From positions 1 through 32,027 of the forward strand of contig SFJN01000027.1 of NCBI GenBank assembly GCA_004555055.1: 32,027 nucleotides of DNA, read 5' to 3'. Source of the stretch: Bacteroidales bacterium (GTDB lineage: Bacteria > Bacteroidota > Bacteroidia > Bacteroidales > Bacteroidaceae). A program made the position numbers and the translations under genes. The notes below the pieces were generated by a model. It saw only the letters and a program-made list of their open reading frames with translations, did not search any database and was not told the origin of the DNA. This document shows positions 1 to 8,223 of this stretch, one piece after another (within the stretch, counting starts at the first letter, position 1; every line of letters starts with the position of its first letter).

Positions 1-6
1 CCCTAT

Positions 7-58
7 CCTACACCCGAAATAGCCTGTATTTACTGGAGGTTTTGGCTACGGGTGTAGG
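7..58. repeat. Long imperfect inverted repeat (hairpin) at the window edge
   Basis: CCTACACCCG at 7-16 is exactly complementary to CGGGTGTAGG at 49-58, and the next inner block TAGCC (20-24) pairs with GGCTA (44-48). This gives a 15-bp stem with a 3-base AAA bulge on one side and a 19-base loop. No T tract follows on the plus strand, so it is not a textbook terminator. It could be the 3' structure of a gene lying to the left of the window or an interspersed palindromic repeat. No coding sequence is supportable in 1-209. Confidence 0.6.
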
Positions 59-209
59 AAATGTAGGAGATTTTCAAAAACTTTTTTTCAGAATAGTCCG
101 AAAGGCCATATGGTCTTTGGCCATCTCATTCATTTCCCCAATCCGAGGGCAAACCGTGCTGTCCCATAGAACTGTACCCTCCAAAATGCGAACCATCACC
201 ACAGGCATC

Positions 210-243
210 AAAAAAAAGCGTCACGATGAATCATCGTAACGCT
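210..243 (-). terminator. Intrinsic terminator of the tRNA-Met gene
   Basis: On the minus strand, AGCGT-T-ACGATG, a 3-base loop, CATCGT-G-ACGCT form an 11-bp stem with one internal mismatch (plus-strand arms 217-228 and 232-243). It is followed directly by a run of eight T (A-run at 210-217 on the plus strand). It lies 6 bases past the tRNA 3' end, so it very probably ends that transcript. Confidence 0.85.
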
Positions 244-249
244 CAAGAG

Positions 250-323
250 TAGCGGGGCCGGGGATTGAACCCGGGACCTCATGATTATGAATCATGCGCT
301 CTAACCAGCTGAGCTACCCCGCC
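250..323 (-). tRNA. tRNA-Met (anticodon CAT), probably the elongator
   Basis: Read on the minus strand, the 74-base sequence folds as a complete cloverleaf. The acceptor stem is GGCGGGG against CCCCGCT (with a G-U at the first pair). U8 and A9 are followed by a GCTC/GAGC D arm, an anticodon stem CATGA/TCATG around the loop TTCATAA (anticodon CAT), and a CCGGG/CCCGG T stem with loop TTCAATC. The discriminator base is A, and the 3' CCA is not encoded. CAT anticodons also occur in initiator Met and in lysidine-modified Ile2 tRNAs. The weak but paired 1-72 position argues against an initiator; Ile2 cannot be fully excluded by eye. Confidence 0.93.
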
Positions 324-367
324 AAAAGGGAGAGGTTGACGTTGCCGTTCCTTCCGTTTTGCGAGTG

Positions 368-397
368 CAAAGTTAGGGCAGTTTTCCGAAACGTCAA
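368..397 (-). promoter_or_regulatory. Bacteroidetes-type promoter for tRNA-Met
   Basis: On the minus strand TTG (plus 395-397) and TAACTTTG (plus 368-375) match the Bacteroidetes -33 and -7 elements with a 19-base spacer. They lie about 45 bases before the tRNA 5' end, facing it. Confidence 0.75.
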
Positions 398-513
398 AAT
401 AATTTCACAGAAAAATACAGAAAAAATGCTGTTTGCTTGGCACTTTTGCTATATAAACCCTAAAAAAGGCGAAATTAAAGCCTGAGAAACCCCCTATTTC
501 GAAGGGAAAGCGG

Positions 514-521
514 TATTTTTG
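514..521 (+). promoter_or_regulatory. Possible -7 element of the miaA operon promoter
   Basis: TATTTTTG fits the Bacteroidetes TAnnTTTG -7 consensus, about 130 bases ahead of miaA. No TTG is present about 20 bases upstream, so the match is only half of a promoter. Confidence 0.4.
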
Positions 522-650
522 CACTAATTTGGAAGTTGAAGTGCATCAGAAACGCTGTAGGGGTTCTACAGCACGAGAACTTCTCCGCATTTCCAAACCA
601 CGGAGGTTCCTCCTCCCAGCAAAATCATTCTGACCCGCCAACAAACAGAT

Positions 651-1610
651 ATGGACATCATCACCATACTCGGCCCTACAGCCTCAGGAAAGACAGGATT
701 TGCCGTGGCACTGGCCCGGGCCATCGGTGCGGAAATCATCAGCGCCGACTCCCGCCAGGTATACTGCCGCATGGACCTGGGAACAGGAAAGGACATGGAG
801 GAGTATGGCGAAATCCCCGTACACCTGGTGGACATTGCCGAACCGGGTACCAAGTACAACCTTTTCCGCTACCAGCACGATTTCCTCGAAGCCTACCACG
901 CCATTCGCACGCGTGGGCACCGCGTAATTCTATGTGGCGGCACCGGACTGTATCTCGAAAGCATCGTCCGTGGATACCAGATTAGCGAGGTACCCCGCAA
1001 CGATGCCCTGCGGCAGGAACTCGAAGGCCGATCGCTGGAAGAACTCACTGCCATGCTGGCACAACTGAAGGCACAGAGCGGCACCGCCATGCACAACACC
1101 ACCGATGTGGATACGGCGAAGCGGGCCATCAGGGCCATTGAGATAGAGACCTACAACCTGCAGCAAGACCCGCTCGGGCGTCGCAACTTCCCGGTCTTCA
1201 GCAGTCTGAACCTCGGTCTGGACATCCCGCGCGACCTGCGCCGCGAACGCATCACCGCCCGACTGAAAGCACGCCTCGAAGCCGGAATGCTCGATGAAAT
1301 ACGCGGACTCCTTGCAGAAGGCATCACCCCCGAAGACCTGATTTACTACGGACTCGAATACAAATACCTCACGCTGCACGTCATCGGTCGCCTGACCTAC
1401 GACGAAATGTTCACACAGCTCGAGACCGCCATCCACCAGTTTGCCAAACGGCAGATGACCTGGTTCCGTGGTATGGAACGACGGGGAACACCCATCACAT
1501 GGATTGATGCCACAAAGCCCATGCCGGAGAAAGTGGCAGAGGCCCTTGACACCATAGCCCGTTCCGAAGCGACCGAGCAGACAGCGGAACACCGGCAGCC
1601 TACCACGTAA
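651..1610 (+). CDS. miaA: tRNA dimethylallyltransferase (MiaA2-type)
   Basis: Transfers the dimethylallyl group from DMAPP to N6 of A37 in tRNAs that read UNN codons (cytoplasmic). The 319-residue product has the P-loop GPTASGKT at residues 8-15, the substrate motif DSRQVY at 33-38, GGTGLYLES in the middle, and the conserved FAKRQMTWFRGMERR near the C-terminus. The DSRQVY..MDLGTGKD variant and the RAIRAIEIE segment resemble the second of the two MiaA paralogues found in Bacteroides and Prevotella. The start is chosen because the P-loop lies eight residues in, as is usual. The C-terminal 20 residues are low complexity and probably not catalytic. First gene of a five-gene plus-strand operon. 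Confidence 0.95.
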   Translation: MDIITILGPTASGKTGFAVALARAIGAEIISADSRQVYCRMDLGTGKDMEEYGEIPVHLVDIAEPGTKYNLFRYQHDFLEAYHAIRTRGHRVILCGGTGLYLESIVRGYQISEVPRNDALRQELEGRSLEELTAMLAQLKAQSGTAMHNTTDVDTAKRAIRAIEIETYNLQQDPLGRRNFPVFSSLNLGLDIPRDLRRERITARLKARLEAGMLDEIRGLLAEGITPEDLIYYGLEYKYLTLHVIGRLTYDEMFTQLETAIHQFAKRQMTWFRGMERRGTPITWIDATKPMPEKVAEALDTIARSEATEQTAEHRQPTT

Positions 1611-1662
1611 GCGTGCAAACCAAGAAACGGCCGTCCGCGCACAAACAGCAAAAAACAAGCCC

Positions 1663-3660
1663 ATGAAGTTTTCACTGTATACCCTGAAGCCAAAACGGAT
1701 AGACACATTCATCGCTGCAAAGTTCCTGCAAATGTTCGTTGCAGCCTTCTTCGTGTGTCTGTTCATCTTCATGATGCAGTTCACATGGCGCTATATTGAC
1801 GACCTTGTGGGCAAAGGTCTGACACTCGACGTACTGGCAAAGTTCTTCTGGTACATGGGCATCACCCTCGTCCCGCAGGCACTGCCGCTGGCCTTCCTTC
1901 TGGCCTCGCTCATCACCTTCGGCAACATGGGCGAAAACCTTGAGCTGCTCTCCATGAAGGCCGCCGGCATCACCCTCCTCCGCGTCATGCGGCCCATCAT
2001 TGTATTCTGCGTCTTCGCCACCGGAGTATCGTTCTATTTCCAGAATTCCTTCTCGCCCAGTGCCCAACGCAGTCTGCGGCAACTCATCATCTCCATGCGC
2101 GAAAGCCAGCCGGCGGTGGAAATCCCCGAAGGCATCTTCTACAACGGCATCCCCAATGTCAACCTTTATGTAGAGAAGAAAGATGCCCAGACCGGCATGC
2201 TCTACAATGTCATCATCTACAAGACCGACCAGGGATTCGACAAGGCACAGATTGTGCTGGCCGATTCCGGACATATGGCGATGACCGCCGACAAACTCCA
2301 TCTGCAGCTCGAACTCTGGAACGGACACCAGTTCGAAAGCCTGCAGCAGGGGCAGGCCACCTCACGGATACAGGCCACCGAGCCCTTCGACCACGAGGTG
2401 TTCATGCAGAAGAATCTGCTCATCGACTTCGATGCCAACTTCAACCTCTCGGAAAGCGAGGTACTCCGCAATATGCCCTCCGCCAAAAGTCTTACAGAGA
2501 TTGAACACGACGCCGACTCGATGAGTGCACGCCTTGACAGTGCAGCCCTGGAATATGTCAATATCATCAAGTCCCGGCAGGTCGCACGAAGGGCTGAACT
2601 AACACAAGAGGACACCCTACGGCTACAACGGATATTCCGTGCCAAGCCTGTGGACATCGATGCGGTATTTGCCAAGGCCAAGGACCTTGACCGCGCCAGG
2701 AACACCGCGAACATGGCGGTACGCCAGATGTCGTACGACCTGAACTGGAAAAACGAAATCAACGAGAACGAGGAGGTGAACATCCGCCGCCACTGGATAG
2801 AATGGCACACGCGCTTCTCCCTCTCGCTTTCGTGCCTCCTCTTCCTCTTCATCGGCGCTCCATTAGGCGCCATCATCCGCAAAGGCGGTCTGGGTATGCC
2901 TGCCGTCGTCAGCGTTGGCATCTTCATCATCTACTACGTCATCAACATCTCTGGCATGAAGACGGCGCGCTCCGGCAACATCAGCATCGAACTCGGCATG
3001 TGGATTTCCACCGCCGTACTGCTGCCGGCAGGCGTTTACCTGACCTACATGTCGAACCGCGACTCTCAGGTCTTCAACAAGGATGCCTATATGGCCATCA
3101 TACGGAAAATCTTCGGTCTGAGGCTCAAGCGTCATCTGACGCGCAAAGAAGTCATCATCAACGACCCCGACTACCGCCACGACCTCGAAGAAGTTCGCGC
3201 ACTACGTACCCTACTGCAGGGCATGAAGTCGAGTCCGCTGATGGCCGTCAACTATCTGCGCTTCAGAAACTCAAAGGACATGGTCGCCCTGACAGAACGG
3301 TTGGAGGCCCTCATCGAGGAACTCGCCAACACCCGCAACCTCAGAATACTGCAAAGCCTCAATGCCATGCCCGTTGTCAGCAAGCGCCACTTCTTCCGCG
3401 ACAAGCGCCAGCTCCTCAAACAGTTCAACGTGCTTGAACAACTGTTGATCAAGGACCATCTCCCGGAAGAAGCCGCCGAAACGCCAGCCGAAAACTCCGA
3501 AGACGGCAGCTGCAATACAGCCGAAACGCTTCCACAGCCAACCGACATCTTGGAGGAAGAGCAGGAAACGCAGGTGCCGGCCACAGACGAACCGCCATCT
3601 GAAACTCCAGAAGAACCAGAAGAAGACAACCCTAACCCCGAATATTCATCCACCACCTGA
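1663..3660 (+). CDS. LptF/LptG (YjgP/YjgQ) family LPS-export permease with long C-terminal extension
   Basis: Inner-membrane permease of the lipopolysaccharide export ABC system. The N-terminus RIDTFIAAKFLQMFVAAFF and the GENLELLSMKAAGI segment are family hallmarks. Predicted layout: transmembrane helices at about 17-40, 58-82 and 104-125, a periplasmic beta-jellyroll region to about 380, then three more helices between about 390 and 475. Typical LptF/LptG proteins are about 360-400 residues, while this one is 665. The extra about 170 residues are a charged helical cytoplasmic tail ending in a Glu/Pro/Thr-rich stretch of about 60 residues. Long versions are common in Bacteroidetes. It lies 52 bp after miaA and 20 bp before ribBA, so it is probably co-transcribed. 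I cannot say whether it is the LptF or the LptG partner. Confidence 0.88.
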   Translation: MKFSLYTLKPKRIDTFIAAKFLQMFVAAFFVCLFIFMMQFTWRYIDDLVGKGLTLDVLAKFFWYMGITLVPQALPLAFLLASLITFGNMGENLELLSMKAAGITLLRVMRPIIVFCVFATGVSFYFQNSFSPSAQRSLRQLIISMRESQPAVEIPEGIFYNGIPNVNLYVEKKDAQTGMLYNVIIYKTDQGFDKAQIVLADSGHMAMTADKLHLQLELWNGHQFESLQQGQATSRIQATEPFDHEVFMQKNLLIDFDANFNLSESEVLRNMPSAKSLTEIEHDADSMSARLDSAALEYVNIIKSRQVARRAELTQEDTLRLQRIFRAKPVDIDAVFAKAKDLDRARNTANMAVRQMSYDLNWKNEINENEEVNIRRHWIEWHTRFSLSLSCLLFLFIGAPLGAIIRKGGLGMPAVVSVGIFIIYYVINISGMKTARSGNISIELGMWISTAVLLPAGVYLTYMSNRDSQVFNKDAYMAIIRKIFGLRLKRHLTRKEVIINDPDYRHDLEEVRALRTLLQGMKSSPLMAVNYLRFRNSKDMVALTERLEALIEELANTRNLRILQSLNAMPVVSKRHFFRDKRQLLKQFNVLEQLLIKDHLPEEAAETPAENSEDGSCNTAETLPQPTDILEEEQETQVPATDEPPSETPEEPEEDNPNPEYSSTT

Positions 3661-3680
3661 AATTTCACCCTGAAACAGAT

Positions 3681-4895
3681 ATGACCGAGAGCCCCATCTG
3701 CTCTGTAGAGCAAGCCCTTGAAGACTTCAAGGAAGGAAAGTTTGTCATCGTTGTCGATGACGAAGACCGTGAGAACGAGGGAGACCTCATCACTGCCGCC
3801 GAACTTATTACACCGGAAAAGGTGAACTTCATGCTGAAGAACGGCCGTGGTGTGCTGTGCGCCCCCATCACCAACGAACGTTGCCGTGAACTGCGCCTTG
3901 AACACCAGGTACAGGAAAACACGTCGATGCTCGGCACACCCTTCACCGTCACCGTCGACATGCTCGAAGGCTGCACCACCGGAGTCTCCACCCACGACCG
4001 TGCCGCCACCATCCGCGCCCTTGCAAACCCCGACGCACGGCCCGAATGGTTCGGACGTCCCGGACACATCAACCCCCTCTACGCCCAGGACCGCGGCGTA
4101 CTGGCACGGGCCGGACACACCGAAGCTGCCGTTGACCTTGCGCGGATGAGCGGATTCTTCCCCGCTGCCTGCCTCATCGAAATCCTCAACGAAGACGGCA
4201 CGATGGCACGCATGCCACAGCTTATGGAGATTGCCAAGCGCGAAGGACTCCACATCCTCACCATCAAGGACCTCATCGCCTACAGACTGAAGGAGGAAAC
4301 GCTGATTGAACGCGGAGAGGAAGTGGATATGCCCACAGCATACGGCCACTTCCACCTCATCCCCTTCCGCCAGAAGAACAACCACATGGAGCACATCGCC
4401 CTCATCAAGGGCACGTGGGAAAAGGACGAACCCATTCTCGTCCGTGTCCACTCCAGCTGCGCCACCGGCGATATCTTCGGCAGCAAACGCTGCGACTGCG
4501 GCGAACAACTCCACGCCGCCATGCGACGCATCGAGGAGGAAGGCAAGGGAGTGGTACTCTATCTTAACCAGGAAGGCCGAGGCATCGGACTCATGGCCAA
4601 GATTGCGGCATACAAATTGCAAGAAGAAGGCTATGACACCGTGGATGCAAACATCCATCTGGGATACGACCCCGACGAACGCGACTACGGCGTAGGGGCT
4701 TCCATACTCCGCGACCTCGGCGTCACCAAGATGCGCCTCATCACCAACAATCCCATCAAACGTGTCGGACTCGAAGCCTTCGGACTTGAAGTCGTGGGCA
4801 ACGAACCCGTGGAAATCACCCCCAATCCCTACAACGAGCGCTATCTGCGTACGAAGATGAACCGGATGGGACACATTCTCCACATCAACAAATAA
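3681..4895 (+). CDS. ribBA: Bifunctional DHBP synthase / GTP cyclohydrolase II (riboflavin synthesis)
   Basis: Makes both entry intermediates of riboflavin synthesis: 3,4-dihydroxy-2-butanone 4-phosphate from ribulose 5-phosphate and the diaminopyrimidine from GTP. The N-terminal domain (about 1-200) carries DDEDRENEGD at 26-35 and the GHTEAAVDLA motif. The C-terminal domain (about 205-400) has the zinc ligands C260, C271 and C273 in SSCATGDIFGSKRCDCGE, followed by NQEGRGIGL and the TNNP segment. The 404-residue length is normal for the fused enzyme, and both active sites look intact. Third gene of the miaA operon. Confidence 0.97.
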   Translation: MTESPICSVEQALEDFKEGKFVIVVDDEDRENEGDLITAAELITPEKVNFMLKNGRGVLCAPITNERCRELRLEHQVQENTSMLGTPFTVTVDMLEGCTTGVSTHDRAATIRALANPDARPEWFGRPGHINPLYAQDRGVLARAGHTEAAVDLARMSGFFPAACLIEILNEDGTMARMPQLMEIAKREGLHILTIKDLIAYRLKEETLIERGEEVDMPTAYGHFHLIPFRQKNNHMEHIALIKGTWEKDEPILVRVHSSCATGDIFGSKRCDCGEQLHAAMRRIEEEGKGVVLYLNQEGRGIGLMAKIAAYKLQEEGYDTVDANIHLGYDPDERDYGVGASILRDLGVTKMRLITNNPIKRVGLEAFGLEVVGNEPVEITPNPYNERYLRTKMNRMGHILHINK

Positions 4896-4943
4896 CGCGC
4901 ACACCTGCACACAACACATTTTACAAACCAAAATCATAGAACG

Positions 4944-5660
4944 ATGTACAATCAGAGTTACGACCCTGCCTCCTACCGCATGGAATCGCGCAGCATCTCC
5001 TTTCCTGCGGTGATGAAAAATGTCTATCTTTGGATGACGTTTGCTCTCGCCATGACCGGCCTTACCGCCGCTGCCGTGGCTACACAGCCCCAACTGATCC
5101 AGACCATCTTTGCCAACCGCATCCTGTTCTGGGGACTGATGATCGGTGAACTCGGACTGGTATTCTACCTTTCGGCACGCATCATGCGCATGTCGTTCGC
5201 AGCAGCCGGACTGGCATTTGCCGCCTACGCCATCCTCAACGGCCTCACGCTCTCCTTCATCTTCATGGCCTACACCATGGAGAGCATTGCCACCACCTTC
5301 TTCGTTACCGCTGGAACTTTCGGAGCGATGAGCATCGTGGGATACACCATCAAGCGCGACTTGGGAACGCTGGGACGCATCCTCATCATGGCACTCATCG
5401 GTGTCATCATCGCCAGCGTGGTGAATATGTTCGTCCATTCCAGCGCCCTGCAATTCGTTGTCAGCATCCTCGGTGTCCTCATCTTCACCGGTCTGACAGC
5501 CTATGACACGCAGAAAATCAAGTGGATGGTGACACAGAACAACGGACTGGGCGAGGAGACCGTAATGAAACTGGCCCTGCTCGGAAGCCTGACCCTCTAC
5601 CTCGACTTCATCAACCTCTTCCTCTATCTCCTCCGCTTCCTCGGCAACAGCCGCGACTGA
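4944..5660 (+). CDS. Bax inhibitor-1 (BI-1/YccA) family membrane protein
   Basis: The 238-residue protein is almost wholly hydrophobic, with about seven transmembrane helices after a short polar N-terminus. It ends with the family signature GLTAYDTQKIKWM and a final helix LYLDFINLFLYLLRFLG. Bacterial members such as YccA and YbhL are linked to FtsH regulation or to pH-sensitive calcium leak; the role here is not determinable from sequence. It lies 48 bp after ribBA, so is likely in the same transcript. Confidence 0.9.
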   Translation: MYNQSYDPASYRMESRSISFPAVMKNVYLWMTFALAMTGLTAAAVATQPQLIQTIFANRILFWGLMIGELGLVFYLSARIMRMSFAAAGLAFAAYAILNGLTLSFIFMAYTMESIATTFFVTAGTFGAMSIVGYTIKRDLGTLGRILIMALIGVIIASVVNMFVHSSALQFVVSILGVLIFTGLTAYDTQKIKWMVTQNNGLGEETVMKLALLGSLTLYLDFINLFLYLLRFLGNSRD

Positions 5661-5698
5661 AGTCTTCCCCCTATCCCCCCATACAAAAACATTTCGAC

Positions 5699-6889
5699 AT
5701 GCATCTTTCAGAACGCCTTAACCGCCTTGCACCCTCTGCCACCCTTGCCATGTCGCAGAAGAGTGCAGAACTCAAGGCACAGGGTATCGACATCATCAAC
5801 ATGAGTGTCGGTGAGCCCGATTTCAACACCCCCGACCACGTGAAGGCCGCTGCCAAGCAGGCCATCGACGACAACTGGTCGCGCTACAGTCCAGTCCCGG
5901 GATATCCCGCACTCCGCGAGGCCATCTGCCACAAACTCCGCACAGAGAACGGACTCTGCTACGAGCCCTCACAGATTGTTGTCGGCAACGGTGCCAAGCA
6001 GGCGGTATGCAACGTCATACTTGCCATCGTCGACAGTGGCGACGAGGTTATCATACCTGCACCATATTGGGTAAGTTACCCGCAGATGGTGCTCATGGCC
6101 GACGGCACGCCCGTATTCGTCGAAGCCACCATCGAACAGGATTTCAAAATCACCCCGGCACAGCTTGAGGCTGCCATCACGCCCCGCACACGTGCCCTTA
6201 TCCTCTGCTCCCCCTCCAACCCCACAGGCTCTGTCTACAGTGCTGAGGAACTTGAAGCCCTCGCCGTAGTCCTCCGCCGCCATCCCGAAGTCATCGTCAT
6301 TGCCGACGAAATCTACGAACACATCAACTATGTAGGAGCGCATGCCTCCATCGCTTCCTGCGAGGGCATGAAGGAGCGTACAGCCGTCATCAACGGTGTC
6401 AGCAAGGCTTACGCCATGACAGGCTGGCGCATCGGTTTCGTAGCTGCTCCCGCCGATCTGGCAAAAGGTGTGAACAAGCTCCAGGGACAGTACACCAGCG
6501 GCCCTTGCTCCGTGAGCCAGATGGCTGCCACCGAGGCCTTCGCTGCCGACCAGGCTTGCGTAGAAGAGATGCGCCAGGCTTTCCTGCGCCGCAAGAACCT
6601 CATCGTAGGACTTGCCCGTGAAATCCCCGGTTTCGAGGTCAACGACCCTGCCGGAGCTTTCTACCTTTTCCCCCGCATCTCAAGCTATTTCGGCAAGACC
6701 GACGGTAAGCGTACCATCCATACCTCCACCGACTTTGCACTTTATCTCCTTGAAGAAGCCCATGTGGCAGCTGTCGGCGGCGATGCCTTCGGTAGCCCCG
6801 AATGCTTCCGCATGAGCTACGCCACAAGCGACGAGAACATTGTCGAGGCCATGCGCCGTATCAAGGAAGCCTGCGCAAAGCTCCACTGA
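5699..6889 (+). CDS. aspC: Pyridoxal-phosphate aspartate aminotransferase (class I, subgroup Ib)
   Basis: Cytoplasmic transaminase interconverting aspartate and oxaloacetate with glutamate/2-oxoglutarate; some subgroup Ib members also accept aromatic or prephenate substrates. The 396-residue product shows MSVGEPDF near the N-terminus, the NPTGSVYS loop, DEIYEHINY for cofactor binding, and SKAYAMTGWRIGF with the PLP lysine K236. The reading frame is open further upstream, but the start at 5699 is preferred: MHLSERLNRLAPSATLAM is the usual family N-terminus and the extension overlaps the BI-1 gene. Last gene of the operon, followed by a strong terminator. Confidence 0.94.
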   Translation: MHLSERLNRLAPSATLAMSQKSAELKAQGIDIINMSVGEPDFNTPDHVKAAAKQAIDDNWSRYSPVPGYPALREAICHKLRTENGLCYEPSQIVVGNGAKQAVCNVILAIVDSGDEVIIPAPYWVSYPQMVLMADGTPVFVEATIEQDFKITPAQLEAAITPRTRALILCSPSNPTGSVYSAEELEALAVVLRRHPEVIVIADEIYEHINYVGAHASIASCEGMKERTAVINGVSKAYAMTGWRIGFVAAPADLAKGVNKLQGQYTSGPCSVSQMAATEAFAADQACVEEMRQAFLRRKNLIVGLAREIPGFEVNDPAGAFYLFPRISSYFGKTDGKRTIHTSTDFALYLLEEAHVAAVGGDAFGSPECFRMSYATSDENIVEAMRRIKEACAKLH

Positions 6890-6931
6890 TAATTTCTGAA
6901 GAAAAAACAAGAAATCTGAAGAGAAACTAGC

Positions 6932-6984
6932 ATACAGCAACTCCCGCATAGCCGATGCGCCATGCGGGAGTTGCTGTATTTTTC
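6932..6984 (+). terminator. Strong intrinsic terminator after aspC
   Basis: A perfect 18-bp stem (6932-6949 pairs with 6962-6979) with a 12-base loop is followed by TTTTT. It lies 43 bases past the aspC stop and 58 bases before the converging GH43 gene ends. The T tract favours plus-strand termination, although the hairpin itself would also form in the opposing transcript. Confidence 0.9.
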
Positions 6985-7041
6985 CGAATTTATCTGCAAT
7001 AACGGTATGGGCAAAATCCCTTCTGCATTCGTTTCAAAGGG

Positions 7042-8163
7042 TTATTCATTCCGGGCTTTCTTCGTATCCAAATTCCACTCATCATGCCAGTGGATGACCG
7101 GCATTCCATCCTCAAAAGTGATAGGAAGCCAGACATAACGGGCATCGCTGGGATGTTTGGGACGCCAGATGTCCGCCATAAAGACGAAGGTATCTCCCAC
7201 CGGAAGCACAAACGTACCCTGTCCGCCAAAAGTAATGTCGGCATCCTTTCCCCGACAGGGATTCGGGTGCTGTTGCCAAGGTCCCCATATGCTGGGGGCC
7301 GAAAAGAGGCGCGCCTTGTTGGGGGCCCATCCCGTACAACCGCTGGTGATGAGCCAATAGGTGCCGTCGTAGCGGAAAATTGCCGGAGCCTCGTTCTGGC
7401 CTCCCGCTGCCACACGGATGAAACGCCCGGAATGTGCCGTATAGTCTGCTGTCAGTTCAGCAATTTGCAGTGTAAGGTTCTCCTCGGATGAATAGATGTG
7501 ATAGGCTCTGCCGTCCACATCAACAAACACAGTCTGGTCGCGCGCCATCTGACCGTCCGCAAAATCGCGTCTCATAAACAGTCCGTCCTTCACGGCCTTC
7601 CGCCATTGCGGTGTCCACCATTCAGCATCTTTCCATGCATCCAAAGTATCGAGTGCTGCCATATCACCCTCCATATCCAAAGGTTTGATGCCGGCATTCA
7701 CCCGTCCGGAACGTAAATAGCGGTAAGGGCCGGCGGGACAGTCGGCAACCGCTACGGCGTAGCGGGCCGCACTGTAGCCCTTGCCTTTGAGCTCGAGATG
7801 GAGCCACATGACGAACTTTCCCGTTCGGGCGTTATAGATGACCTTCGGGCGCTCCATTGTACAGCCACGCTCAAGGTCGTCACCCGGCACATCCGTCACA
7901 GGCAGTGCCACGCCCTCATAATGCCAGTCGGAAAGATTGTCGGAAGAATAGCAGGTGATACCCACAAGTGCCGCACTCGTATCATCCGACTTGTGCTCGC
8001 CGAACCAGTAGTAGCGGCCGTTATGGCAAAGGATGCCGCCGCCATGGGCATTGATGTGCTGTCCGCGGTCGTCGGGCCATATTTCGCCGGGACAGACGGT
8101 AACCTGTGCCATGAGGAACATGCTCATCATGGACATCCAAAACATAAGACAATACTTCATCAT
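7042..8163 (-). CDS. Secreted glycoside hydrolase family 43, exo-beta-1,3-galactanase-like
   Basis: Predicted five-bladed beta-propeller glycosidase acting outside the cytoplasm. The chosen start (plus 8163) gives a Met-rich signal peptide, MMKYCLMFWMSMMSMFLMA before Q; an in-frame Met 12 codons upstream would bury it. The segments INAHGGGILCHNGRYYWFG, ERPKVIYNARTGKFVMWLH, VFVDVDGRAYHIYSSEEN, EAPAIFRYDGTYWLITSGCT and FGGQGTFVLPV are those of the GH43 branch containing exo-beta-1,3-galactanases (subfamily 24/34 type). The acidic residue in EAPAIF would be the general acid. The usual GH43 Asp base is not obvious, as known for that branch. It follows the LOG gene by 60 bp on the same strand and has no SusC/SusD partners nearby. 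Confidence 0.87.
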   Translation of the reverse strand: MMKYCLMFWMSMMSMFLMAQVTVCPGEIWPDDRGQHINAHGGGILCHNGRYYWFGEHKSDDTSAALVGITCYSSDNLSDWHYEGVALPVTDVPGDDLERGCTMERPKVIYNARTGKFVMWLHLELKGKGYSAARYAVAVADCPAGPYRYLRSGRVNAGIKPLDMEGDMAALDTLDAWKDAEWWTPQWRKAVKDGLFMRRDFADGQMARDQTVFVDVDGRAYHIYSSEENLTLQIAELTADYTAHSGRFIRVAAGGQNEAPAIFRYDGTYWLITSGCTGWAPNKARLFSAPSIWGPWQQHPNPCRGKDADITFGGQGTFVLPVGDTFVFMADIWRPKHPSDARYVWLPITFEDGMPVIHWHDEWNLDTKKARNE

Positions 8164-8223
8164 AACGTTCTTGTTAAAAGGAGCAGGAGGAACAAGCATA
8201 ATTCTTCAGACTATTAAGATTCT

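Larger units (their letters stand above)
324..650. other. Intergenic region between divergent tRNA and miaA operon
   Basis: Apart from the tRNA promoter (368-397) and a possible miaA promoter (514-521) I see no gene here. Short frames in this stretch have no family resemblance and no conserved start context. Confidence 0.6.

Noticed and set aside
42..239. 65-residue frame at the left edge, and 294-485
   Set aside because: The first starts inside the inverted repeat and runs into the tRNA terminator; the second begins within the tRNA gene. Neither has coding character.
3252..5453. 733-residue open frame on the minus strand
   Set aside because: Fully antisense to the permease, ribBA and BI-1 genes, all of which have clear family motifs. 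The translation is rich in His, Asp, Gly and Val without any domain, typical of a shadow frame in GC-rich DNA.
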